Source: Paulinella micropora (Eukaryota; Cercozoa; Imbricatea; Euglyphida; Paulinellidae). Taken from it: DNA of 20,000 nucleotides. Under the pieces are notes generated by a model. The model made no database searches. It was not told the origin of the DNA and was given only the letters and a program-made list of their open reading frames with translations. The position numbers and the translations under genes are program-made. The stretch's first letter is position 1. Every line of letters starts with the position of its first letter. This document shows, piece after piece, positions 8,604 through 16,638 of the stretch. The stretch lies in NCBI GenBank assembly GCA_019918135.1, contig WBZZ01000589.1, positions 55,001 through 75,000 on the forward strand, written 5' to 3'.

Positions 8604-8964
8604 TACGACTAGACTTCACAGACCCCCGCCTATTATGGATATGGATAATCTCGGACATGTCCGAGATAGCGAACTAACTCCAGAATTAAAGTCCCGTGTC
8701 CTTGAAGTGGAACTAAAAACAGAAGAGAAAAAAATTGAAAACGAGATAGAAAATGAATGGAATTGTTGTATGACTAATAAGAAGACTGATAGCAGATTGA
8801 TTAAATATCTCTTTCAAATGACTATAATCATTGGAATAATGATCTTATGTTTAGTGAAATTAAGCGAAAAAAACCTCCCCTGCGAAACTGCGAATGTCTA
8901 TGTCGGAATACTCACACTTTTGGTTGGTATAGTGCTTCCTAGCCCGAATGCTTCAAAGAAGTGA
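8593..8964 (+). CDS. Two-TM membrane protein with GIVLPSP C-terminus, 123 aa
   Basis: Predicted small membrane protein. Residues 1-68 are hydrophilic with a Glu/Lys-rich helix (36-56); TM1 is about 70-90 (YLFQMTIIIGIMILCLV) and TM2 about 101-116 (NVYVGILTLLVGIVLP), followed by the short tail PSPNASKK. A C-terminal hairpin ending in a GxxxPxP-like motif recurs in uncharacterised proteins of algal viruses and PLVs as far as I recall; its function is unknown. The start overlaps the fibre stop by 11 bases, so translation may be coupled. Residues 16-25 (DMDNLGHVRD) repeat a peptide of the fibre C-terminus because both genes carry the same 28-base palindromic repeat. The 3' end overlaps the convergent gene by 12 bases. 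Confidence 0.75.
   Translation: MSNNTTRLHRPPPIMDMDNLGHVRDSELTPELKSRVLEVELKTEEKKIENEIENEWNCCMTNKKTDSRLIKYLFQMTIIIGIMILCLVKLSEKNLPCETANVYVGILTLLVGIVLPSPNASKK
8648..8667. repeat. Perfect 20-bp palindrome, copy 2
   Basis: Identical to 8509-8528 and in the equivalent coding phase (LGHVRD), but in the N-terminus of a different gene 139 bases downstream. The neighbours beyond the shared 28 bases are unrelated, so the unit behaves like a small inserted element or a short duplication spanning the gene junction. Confidence 0.9.
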
Positions 8965-9213
8965 GCACTCATATATATGTGTCATATACCATTTATTATC
9001 TCCAGCACATATCAGGGGGATTGTATCCATAAATGAACGGCAGTCATTGTTGCCATTGTTGATATACACACAGGTAAAATTAACATTTAATCCAGATTGT
9101 ATGCAGTAGATGCAGTTTTCTTTTTTGTTGTTGTAGTCTCTATTTAAAATGTAGAAATCGCAAGCCGTGCGACTTAGCACAAATGGTAATACAAACAATA
9201 ATATTGATAACAT
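8953..9213 (-). CDS. Small secreted or membrane-anchored cysteine-rich protein, 86 aa
   Basis: Not recognised. The N-terminus (MLSILLFVLPFVLSRTACD) looks like a signal peptide or a single membrane anchor, with possible cleavage near residues 15-17. The rest holds seven cysteines (18, 34, 37, 48, 58, 69, 83) including CIYC and a potential N-glycosylation site (NFTC), so a disulphide-bonded extracellular or lumenal domain is likely. It starts three bases after the stop of the upstream minus-strand gene, suggesting co-transcription. It could act on the host surface or be a membrane component of the particle. Its 3' end overlaps the convergent TM gene by 12 bases. Confidence 0.6.
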   Translation of the reverse strand: MLSILLFVLPFVLSRTACDFYILNRDYNNKKENCIYCIQSGLNVNFTCVYINNGNNDCRSFMDTIPLICAGDNKWYMTHIYECSLL

Positions 9214-9216
9214 ATA

Positions 9217-9426
9217 TTAACCAGCCTTTTCTTTTACTATATTGTTGTAAATCGTCTCCCGTTGCTTATCCGTCAGTGGCAGGCGATATAAGATATTCTT
9301 TGGCTGTCTAAATACAGCAGGATACTTATTTACCAAGTTTTGATTAATGCGGATGTTGTCTATCTCTTTGCCGAGTTTTTCCAATTCTTCAAGTTGTTGT
9401 TCGTCTTTACTTTTTTCTTTATCCAT
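9217..9426 (-). CDS. Small hypothetical helical protein, 69 aa
   Basis: Not recognised. It begins with a Lys/Glu-rich helix (MDKEKSKDEQQLEELEKLGKE) and continues with a more ordinary segment (FRQPKNILYRLPLTDKQRE). The start at 9426 is chosen over one at 9474 because the longer form would run into the coding region of the divergent PLA2 gene and lacks a promoter. First gene of a two-gene minus-strand unit with the cysteine-rich protein. Confidence 0.6.
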   Translation of the reverse strand: MDKEKSKDEQQLEELEKLGKEIDNIRINQNLVNKYPAVFRQPKNILYRLPLTDKQRETIYNNIVKEKAG

Positions 9427-9448
9427 ATTATATAACAGGAAATATAAA
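9427..9448. promoter_or_regulatory. 22-base divergent promoter between the 69-aa gene and the PLA2 gene
   Basis: The whole gap between the two ATGs is ATTATATAACAGG plus AATATAAA. TTATATAA is near-palindromic and could serve both strands. Transcripts must have very short or no leaders. Confidence 0.45.
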
Positions 9449-12170
9449 ATGGCCAAACAGAAAAAAAAAGACAATCCCTCTTTGGCGGAAGTATACGAAG
9501 GAGAAGAGTGGCATGTCCCTCACTACAACTTCAACGGCCCCGGAACGGACTTGCGGAACAGATTTAGATTAGACTACAAGGGCAAAATCGGAACAGCATC
9601 TTATCATCTACCCGTAAATAAGATTGATTATGAAGCGATACGACACGACCTCATGCACATGTCGCCTGACGACATGGTTCAACATTTTTCCGATAGAGAT
9701 TATGTAAAAAATGTAGGTGCTAACATGAATTTCCACAACATGGGATCCGCTTTGTTGAGTGTGAATGCAGTCGGTGGTAAAGCACTGGCAAAGGCGGTAT
9801 ATGAGTTGTCTAAAATCTATGCTCCTATTAAGTATCCATTAAGTAAGCGAAGGCAGATCGCGGAGGAAATCGCACTCATGATGCGAGAATGGAAGACGAG
9901 CACAGATGTTCTTAAATATCTGGTTGTAAAATTTCCATCCTTGTTTGGAGGCACAACAACGAGAAGGTTAGCAGGAGTGGCGAGTAGAAGACACATGGAG
10001 CGAGTATGGAGTGAATTGCACGGGAAACTCAAATTTTTAGTCGGTGGGTCTGCCTTGGCATTTTTTCAAGGGAAGAAATTTGTATCGTCTCCTTTGTTAA
10101 TGGTGTATGGTTCTACCATTGATTTGCCAGAAAAAGTGAAAAAAGTAAAATCATGGGTTGATGCGGTGATGGAAAAATATGACAAATACTTGGCAGATGT
10201 AGGATATTTTGACGAGAATGGTGATTTCGTGATAAAAAAGAATATTGACAAATACAAAGCAGAGGATGATTACAAAGACTTTTTCTTGGACTGGACTACA
10301 TATGTTTCTAAAGTTGGTTCTAATTATAAAACGGGGTTTCTAAACGAAGCAGAATTAGCAAGAGTATCTAACATAGAAACTACAAATGAATTAGAACAGG
10401 TATCAGTTGAAGAGCCAATAGAGGTTGAAGTTAGCAATATTGCGAATAATATAGAAAATCTTTATTCCTCAGTAAAACCAATAGCAGAAAGAATTGCAGA
10501 AACTACATTTGCTTCCATATCGCCTACTCCGTCGCCAGAAATTCTTAAATCCGTTGAACCCATATTATCTCAATCTGTATCGCCTAGCCCGTCAAAATCC
10601 GTTGAACCGCTACCATCAGCATCAAATACAGAAAATAATAATAATTATAATAATATTCATAATAATATACCAGAAGTAAAAATGGCTGAAGTACAACCAC
10701 AGGCACCACCACCACGGGAAAAAATAGTAGATGTCGCGGGAAGAAAAACTGCCAGACATTCCATTGATGAGTTACTGAAAGAATTTCCGCCCGAAGTCCA
10801 AGACCGCATCAAACAAGACTATGTCGACATAGTTAGCAAAGGAAGCGGTAAAAAATTAACTAGTAAAAAGTTTCAAAAGGAAGCGGATATTGACAGCATT
10901 GAAAGAGTGCTTAGCAGAGACCATAAGATAAAGGTAGGAGATTTGGATAAATATCGTGATGAATTGTTTACCAAACTTCATAATGACCTTTACGGAAAAT
11001 TATCGCAACACCAACAACATTCATATCACGAGTATTCAACCGCGAAAATAATCAGTTCAATTCAAGACGAAGACCAAAAAAAAGAAGTAAGGACTAATAT
11101 TGCCAAATTACAACAAGTGTATAAGCCATTGAAGGAAGGTAAACTTGAGGAGGCAGAGGCGGTAAGATTGGCCGATATATACAATAGAGCGGTAACTTCT
11201 TATGTTAACGGAAGGAAAGACGAAGGAAATTCCTTTTACGAGCAATTGAAACAAGTAAACCCCCGCCAAGTAATCAACCACCACCACCCGATCCACAGCA
11301 CCACCACCAGCCAATCCACAAACACAACCTAAGCCACAACTGCCACCAAAGAAACAACCTAAGCCACAACTGCCACCTAAGCCACAATCTAAGCAACCAC
11401 CACCGCTAGACCAACCACCGCAACCGCAACCGAACCCGCCACCGCCACCGCCCGAAGGGGAGGGTGAAGTAAAAGCACCAGAACCAGAGGAAAACACACA
11501 GACTGGAACTTATCTTAGTGGCACAAAAGCGGGACTTCCATTCGTTGAAAAAAGTGCTAATATTAATGACCCAGCATACAAGGAATATGCGGAAAGCAAA
11601 GACCCAGACCCAAACACTACACCAAATCAATCCATGGTTGATTCTATGAGGGCGATTGATGAGTTGGTTGATAGACTTATCGGGAAAACACCAGCAGAAC
11701 AACGGAGGGAATTGATTAATCTTGCCCGCTTTACTATGCCGTCCGACCCGAATGGAGGAATTGGAACAACTAAAACCAATATTCTAATCAAAGGAAATAA
11801 GGAGCGATCAGATCGTGTGCTTGATGCTCCTATGTATGAGTTGCACGATAACACCCAGTTTGGAAACACTAACAATAACATGATGATAAATCGTTATAAC
11901 AGGGCAGTTATTGTTAAGAGAGTGTCGGAGAAGGTAAGAATGCCGTCCGTTAAGGCTAGAATGATTAAGAACTTCAAAGCAGAAATTCCGCCACAAGTGC
12001 AAACTAGAGCAGAAAGAAAAGATTTTAAACCATTGATTAATCCCCCGTCTGACTATTCTTTTGGAAGCCCATACTCACCATTCTTCACCAACTATGCACA
12101 CCCGCCCATGCCTTATGGTGTTGAATATGATAATTATAGATACAATCAAAACTATTTTCTCAATGCTTAA
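9449..12170 (+). CDS. Phospholipase A2-domain virion protein, ~907 aa, frame broken twice
   Basis: Predicted capsid-associated protein with a membrane-lytic lipase domain. Residues 20-95 match the parvovirus VP1-unique-region type of PLA2: calcium loop YNFNGPGTDL at 26-35, PVNKIDYEA at 55-63, and the catalytic His-Asp dyad in RHDLMH (H66, D67). In parvoviruses this activity opens the endosome during entry; the same role here is inference. A helical middle follows, then a Ser/Pro/Asn-rich stretch (about 10500-10720), a second helical region, a Pro/Gln/Lys-rich low-complexity tract (11260-11460) and a C-terminal domain ending PYGVEYDNYRYNQNYFLNA. Frame changes lie at the C run 11260-11264 and near 11296-11302; each equals one missing base, and two restored bases give exactly 908 codons. 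The part from 11634 could instead be a separate gene, but the open proline-rich frame joining the parts argues for one. The start at 9449 is preferred over 9347, which overlaps the divergent gene. Confidence 0.8.
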
Positions 12171-12178
12171 GTATAATA

Positions 12179-13048
12179 ATGAAACGAGGACTTAGACCAA
12201 ATAGACTACCACGAAAAACACTTTTACGAACGGCACTTGAAGGCAGTAAGATTGATGAATTACACGAAAATGAATTTCAAGTCAGCCGTCCAGTCATAAC
12301 GGAATTGCCCAAAAAAGAACAAAAATTTAAAAAAGGTTTGAAAATTGAGGCAATAGAGTCCGAGCGGGATAGTGTCAAAGAGAAACCACTTCAAAGGGGA
12401 AACATCCTTCCGGGGATGGGGCTATTCATCATTTGTGGTGCTACGGGCAGTGGCAAGTCCGTTATGATCGCCAACCTGCTAGGTAATAAACACATGCTTA
12501 AGGGCTGGTGGGACGAGATTTATATGTTTTGTTTATCTCCTTCTAAGATGCTTACGGATGTCTTGAAATTGAAAGACGACCATATCATACGAGAGGACAA
12601 GCCAGAATTATTGCGACGAATATTTGACGAACAGAAAAGCAAAATAGAGGCGAAGGGATACGAAAAAGCACCAAAGATATTAATCATTTGTGATGATGTG
12701 GCACAATCCCGCAAGTTTCTTAAACACGAAGTATTACAAGAAATCGCTTTTGCTTCAACACATGCCAAAGTATCCGTATGGATAACGACACAATCATACA
12801 TGCAAATTCCCCGCAATGTAAGAATAAATGCCCATTATATTGCCATATTTTCGGGTGTGAAACGATCGGAGATTGAACGAATAAAAGCGGAGCATGAAAG
12901 TCAATATCTAACTGATAAAGAGATGGATGTGCTTATTAGACATGCCACAGCGGAGCCTTATTCTTTTCTATTCATTAACAATAGAATAGCGGATAAGCGA
13001 CAGGTATTCAGGAAGAACTTTGATACCATTTTACACTTAAAAACTTGA
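12179..13048 (+). CDS. A32-like (FtsK-HerA) DNA packaging ATPase, 289 aa
   Basis: Motor that pumps the genome into the preformed capsid. Walker A is GATGSGKS at 87-94; Walker B is the hydrophobic strand KILIICDD at 166-173 (D172, D173); the sensor TTQ is at 203-205, followed by IPRNVR as is usual in viral A32-like ATPases. The N-terminal 75 residues are basic and probably unstructured. Length is typical for PLV and virophage ATPases. It begins eight bases after the PLA2 gene, and its Met follows GTATAATA. The stop is TGA; four more codons would follow before a TAG. Confidence 0.93.
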   Translation: MKRGLRPNRLPRKTLLRTALEGSKIDELHENEFQVSRPVITELPKKEQKFKKGLKIEAIESERDSVKEKPLQRGNILPGMGLFIICGATGSGKSVMIANLLGNKHMLKGWWDEIYMFCLSPSKMLTDVLKLKDDHIIREDKPELLRRIFDEQKSKIEAKGYEKAPKILIICDDVAQSRKFLKHEVLQEIAFASTHAKVSVWITTQSYMQIPRNVRINAHYIAIFSGVKRSEIERIKAEHESQYLTDKEMDVLIRHATAEPYSFLFINNRIADKRQVFRKNFDTILHLKT

Positions 13049-13102
13049 AGTAAGGCTAATTAGTTTTAAAAGCAATTTTTTTATATTTATTAATAATATA
13101 AT

Positions 13103-13558
13103 ATGAGCACTAGGTTATTTACGACAACTTACAACCAAGCAGTGAGTATTTACCGCCAACAGAATGGCATTAAAGGAATGTATACCATCAAGAAAGGCAC
13201 ACCAGAATATGAGGGAGTAATCCAAATACACAACAAAATCAAGTCTGGTGAAATTCCATCGCAACTTAAGCCAAGAGCACCAAGAAAAAAGAAAATACAA
13301 GCCCCTTCTAACCCCTCGCCCATTGAAACATCGGCACCGCCAGTTGATTTATCATTGAATAGAAAGACAGCAGAACTACTGCCAAATCCTATCACAAATA
13401 CTACACCACCGCCAAGTGCCAAACCAGTGGAAATGACACCAGACGGAGAGTGGGATAAAATCGCGAGAGACTTGGATGAGCGAATGAGTAAATCGGCCTC
13501 ATACAACAAACTAGTTAATATAATTAAATTTATGAAAGAGAATAATATCCCTTGTTAG
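13103..13558 (+). CDS. Hypothetical basic, proline-rich virion-cluster protein, 151 aa
   Basis: Not recognised by name. Residues 1-52 form a compact block (QNGIKGMYTIKKGTPEYEGV, then a helix), 53-115 are basic and proline-rich (KPRAPRKKK near 57-65, SPIETSAPP, TTPPPSAKP) and 116-151 form a helical tail. The KKGTPEY block recalls small proteins of PLVs and giant viruses of unknown function. The basic linker fits DNA or capsid-interior binding. It sits between packaging ATPase and major capsid protein; the TATA-like stretch TATTAATAATATAATATG abuts its start. Confidence 0.7.
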   Translation: MSTRLFTTTYNQAVSIYRQQNGIKGMYTIKKGTPEYEGVIQIHNKIKSGEIPSQLKPRAPRKKKIQAPSNPSPIETSAPPVDLSLNRKTAELLPNPITNTTPPPSAKPVEMTPDGEWDKIARDLDERMSKSASYNKLVNIIKFMKENNIPC

Positions 13559-13572
13559 TATATATACGGAGG

Positions 13573-13977
13573 ATGATTAAAAACACCCGCGCGGCGAATA
13601 AGTTATCTGGCGAATTCGTCAATAAACTAAACGAAGCAAACAGACAAACTAGCGATGCAATGCAATTGAACCATTTTGAATTGTGGTCTGACAAAGGAGC
13701 ACCATTAGTCAATCAAGACCTTACGGATTATTCTAATTTATACCCAGTGCCGACTTATGACTTGCAGAGCATGTTGCCAGATGTCAGCGATAAAGGAACC
13801 ACAGATGTTGTTGATTTAGATACTGCCGTGTCTAGTTTGAAATTTTTACAAAAAGCAGTGAAGAGTGCAACTTCCCGAGAGTATCAACTTGATAGCAGAG
13901 AAGGCCGTGATACCACCTTAGCCTCAATACAAGGTGATGTAAGAAAAATAAAAAATGTGTTTTTGCCCGATGAATAA
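13573..13977 (+). CDS. Hypothetical protein before the major capsid gene, 134 aa
   Basis: Not recognised. The ATG at 13573 follows GTATATATACGGAGG; an earlier in-frame TTG at 13552 would overlap the upstream gene and is not used. Acidic to neutral, mainly helical, with no Cys, no TM segment and no known motif; the middle (LYPVPTYDLQSMLPDVSDKG) may be a linker. Its place between the ATPase and the capsid gene suggests a minor virion or assembly protein. Confidence 0.7.
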   Translation: MIKNTRAANKLSGEFVNKLNEANRQTSDAMQLNHFELWSDKGAPLVNQDLTDYSNLYPVPTYDLQSMLPDVSDKGTTDVVDLDTAVSSLKFLQKAVKSATSREYQLDSREGRDTTLASIQGDVRKIKNVFLPDE

Positions 13978-14087
13978 CTCAATTAATTAGTCCCTTAGGA
14001 CAATTGTCAATAGCACACTATTGATTAATTAAATTTGCAAATAATTATTTTTTTATCGCATAAATATAAGTCCGAGCCTTTACAATC
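13978..14087 (+). promoter_or_regulatory. Promoter/terminator gap before the major capsid gene
   Basis: The 110-base gap holds a hairpin (14007-14024), the inverted AT words ATTAATTAG and TGATTAATT, a T run (14047-14053) and CATAAATATAAG about 25-30 bases before the capsid ATG. It probably ends the upstream transcript and starts strong late capsid transcription. Unlike most gaps here, the last 20 bases before the ATG are not A/T only (TCCGAGCCTTTACAATC). Confidence 0.45.
14007..14024. terminator. Perfect 7-bp hairpin with CACA loop
   Basis: TCAATAG, CACA and CTATTGA. It lies 30 bases past the stop of the 134-aa gene and is the only clear stem in the gap before the capsid gene. Likely a 3'-end signal; an operator function is also possible. 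Confidence 0.4.
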
Positions 14088-15507
14088 ATGAGTGAAACAA
14101 AAGACATGAAGAACACGGAGGAGTTGATGTCCCTCAACAACCTCAAGTATGAGTTGCCCGCAAACTTGGCACTCACGGAGCAGGGGAGCATCTTTAAGAA
14201 GAACTTCTCCGATCAGCAGACTTATACCTCTTCGTCGGGGACTGAAATGATTTTTACACTGCAGGCAAGCACTGATTTTGTTTATGGAAAGAATTGTTAT
14301 TTGTCGTTTGATATCAAGGCCGACGGGTTGGTTACGACCGCGGGGAATAACTGCGGTATTGGTTTCCTAAATACACCCGCTACCGCTATTTTTGAAAGAT
14401 TTTTGTTGGAAAGTAAGGATGGAAGCGAACTTGAACGAATTGAAGATTTGAACAAGATGGTGCGAAATATTCTCCCGTGGCACTACCCTCTTGATTATCG
14501 CGGTCAGGCACAGATAGCGGGACAACGAGAAGGTTTTCTGTTGCCACTAGTATTGATGCAAGGTTACCGATGTTGTTAACTTTGCCGTTAATACTCCAAC
14601 CGTCGTGGGACTGGTAGTTATTTGAAGGTTTGTATTCCTCTTCATTATTTCTCTGGAGTGTTTAATGAAGAAACTCTCATTCCTCCCTCTCTGATTAGTG
14701 GTATGAGACTTCGTTTGACATTTGCACCGCCTCAGGAAGCATTGACCGTAATCGGCAATACTGACGGAAAGGCGACGGCTGGGATTACTGGCGCTGCTTT
14801 GACTTTCACCGTGTCCAATCCAGTTGTTATGTTGGAGACATTCTCTCTTGCTCCCGCCGTCCAGAGAAATATTTTGGAACAGATGGGAAGCAAGGAAGGC
14901 CTTCCATACACTTATGAAACATATTACAACCAGAAGGCAAACCCCGGAACGAGCGATGACTTCAACCTTCAAGTGAATAAGGCTGTTGCTCGCGCTCAGT
15001 GCTTGTATATCGTCACGCAAAATGTGCTCGCTGATAGTGTTGCTATTGATAACCTTGGAACTGCTCAAATGCCTTATAAGCAGTATCAGTGCCGTATCGG
15101 TGATTGGTATGCTCCTCAGCAGAAGATGGAAATTGGTGGTAGCACCGATAGTTTGGATGCCGTTCAACGAGGATGTGCCGAATTGTATATTAACAATCTC
15201 CAAGCAACTATGGGTATTCGTGATGCTTATATGACTTGCTCTGTTTCACTTGAAAACTTTCGCAAGTTTTATGGTGATTCCGATGTTAGCCGCAACTGCC
15301 ACCAATGGTGGTTTTGCTACCATTATCCAGACACTCAATCAATCGCCACACATTGGTGCATCTGGTCTCGCAGTCAATAACTCACGAACTGCTGAGGTCA
15401 CTCTTCGTTATGCGGCCAATTATAATGAAAATCGCGCCATCACCGCTTGGTTGAAATATGTCAAAGTCGCTTCTATTTATCCCAGTCGCTGTGTGGTCAA
15501 ACAATAA
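14088..15507 (+). CDS. MCP: Major capsid protein (double jelly-roll type, inferred), ~473 aa, frame broken four times
   Basis: Main shell protein of the icosahedral capsid. Recognised from PLV/virophage-like features: an N-terminal segment with FERFLLESKDGSELERIEDLN and NILPWHYPLDYRGQAQ, a middle with PLHYFSGVF and LIPPSLISGMRLRL, and a C-terminal core with SLDAVQRGCAELYINNLQ and GGFATIIQTLNQSPHIGASG. These form one protein spread over three frames. Changes are at TTTT 14534-14537, AA 14560-14561 and TTT 14621-14623 (each like one missing base) and at TT 15250-15251 (like one extra base). Together they give exactly 474 codons, a normal MCP length. Three indels within 90 bases, all in homopolymers, look like read error, but a decayed copy cannot be excluded. 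Codon use is more G/C-rich near the start than in neighbouring genes, as expected for a highly expressed gene. The double jelly-roll fold is family knowledge, not visible directly. Confidence 0.85.
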
Positions 15508-15547
15508 AAAAATTAAAATTAGAATAATATATAATTATAATATAGCA

Positions 15548-16344
15548 ATGTCATTTACGATAAGCAATCTTGAAGACGAAAAGCGAACCCGCAAAAATTT
15601 CCTCCTTCGTGTCTCCTCAAGTGATAAAACAGAATCCAAATCCGCTTCTACTCACAATGGCCGTTTCGTCGTTGATTTACCAGCAACTGGTCGTAATATT
15701 GATATAGTCAGTGCTTATGTCGTTAAGAGTATCTCTATCCCAAATGTTTTCCCAAACATACCGAGTTATGCCAACACTCTCACATTGATTAAAACAACGG
15801 GATCGGCTACAAAAACGGCAATCGTAACAGCAAATCAATACACCATTGATACATTTATTACCGCCCTTCAATCCGCTGTTAATTCAGCAATTGCCCCAGA
15901 CTCCGTAGTTATAACTTTGAACTCCGTTAATAAATTGAATTTCGCTTTCACTGGTGATACGTATGCTTTTGATTACGATAATAGCACGATTAGCGACAAG
16001 ATAGGACTAACTGCCGATATCTCGGCGGCGGCGAGTAGCACATGCAATCTATAGTCAATCTAATCGGTGAAACGGCCGTTTATGTCCATAGCCGTGCTTT
16101 AAATCAGTCTGGTTTAGTTGAAGCAAATGGTAATTTCTCTGTCGTTGGTAAATGTAATTTAGATAAGCCCTATGGAGTCCAGTGCTACTTTGAGAGTTCT
16201 AATGATGTCGCCGATTATGTGCCATTTAATACAACAAAAAGTTTAAGGTCTATTGATATTGTAATTAGAAATGCGGGCGGTGAAGTTTTGGAGGTTCCTG
16301 TCAATTTTGAAGTTAGTATTCTCTTAAAGGTGTATCATGCTTAA
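15548..16344 (+). CDS. Minor capsid (penton) protein, ~265 aa, frame broken once
   Basis: Predicted vertex protein of the capsid, directly downstream of the major capsid gene as in many PLVs and virophages. Features: MSFTISNLEDEKRTRKNFLL at the start, SYVVKSISIPNVFPNI-like strand text at residues ~57-75, a region with TYAFDYDNSTISDKIGLT, and after the frame change VNLIGETAVYVHSRAL, a strand motif usual in such pentons. The first part is open to TAG 16052-16054; the second part is in another frame from 16042 on. The change near 16035-16045 equals one missing base, giving exactly 266 codons. The ATG at 15548 (after AATATAGCA) is preferred over an in-frame ATG at 15458 lying inside the capsid gene. 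The single jelly-roll fold is inferred from context. Confidence 0.78.
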
Positions 16345-16390
16345 TCCTATCGGTTTATTTACATTTGGACTATAATTTCCCTTATTATAT

Positions 16391-16618
16391 ATGATATTTT
16401 TGGACAATATAGATAAATTGTTTAAGTTGATAACGGCTGTCAACGAGTGCCGTTTGAAACAAAAAAAAGATATAATCCCGTGCGGGACTAATATGGATCA
16501 GTTTTATCGGTATTTAAGGAAATACCATGCACCAATTGTTGAGGAAATGACAAAAAAAACAAATATTAACAATCTAGCAGTAGAGATAGAAAAAAAGTTT
16601 GAAAGCCTGTATTTTTGA
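16391..16618 (+). CDS. Small hypothetical protein, 75 aa
   Basis: Not recognised. Lys-rich and helical (MIFLDNIDKLFKLITAVNECR, then NLAVEIEKKFESLYF); one CxxxxxxxxxxC pair (C20, C31). The start follows TTATTATATATG directly. It lies last in the plus-strand virion module and ends 20 bases before the convergent fibre-like gene. Confidence 0.55.
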   Translation: MIFLDNIDKLFKLITAVNECRLKQKKDIIPCGTNMDQFYRYLRKYHAPIVEEMTKKTNINNLAVEIEKKFESLYF

Positions 16619-16638
16619 AAGTGTGTATTTTTTTTTGT

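Noticed and set aside
11108..11702. Gly-rich minus-strand open frames opposite the proline-rich tract
   Set aside because: They are the complement of proline codons (CCN/NGG) in the PLA2-protein linker, not a glycine-rich gene.
14534..14623. Programmed ribosomal frameshifting in the capsid gene
   Set aside because: Three shifts in 90 bases plus a fourth of opposite sense is not a known programmed arrangement, and no slippery heptamer with a downstream structure was seen.
14547..15203. 218-codon minus-strand open frame opposite the capsid gene
   Set aside because: The plus-strand capsid frames have family-like sequence throughout; the minus frame is a shadow that only appears dominant because the capsid gene is broken.
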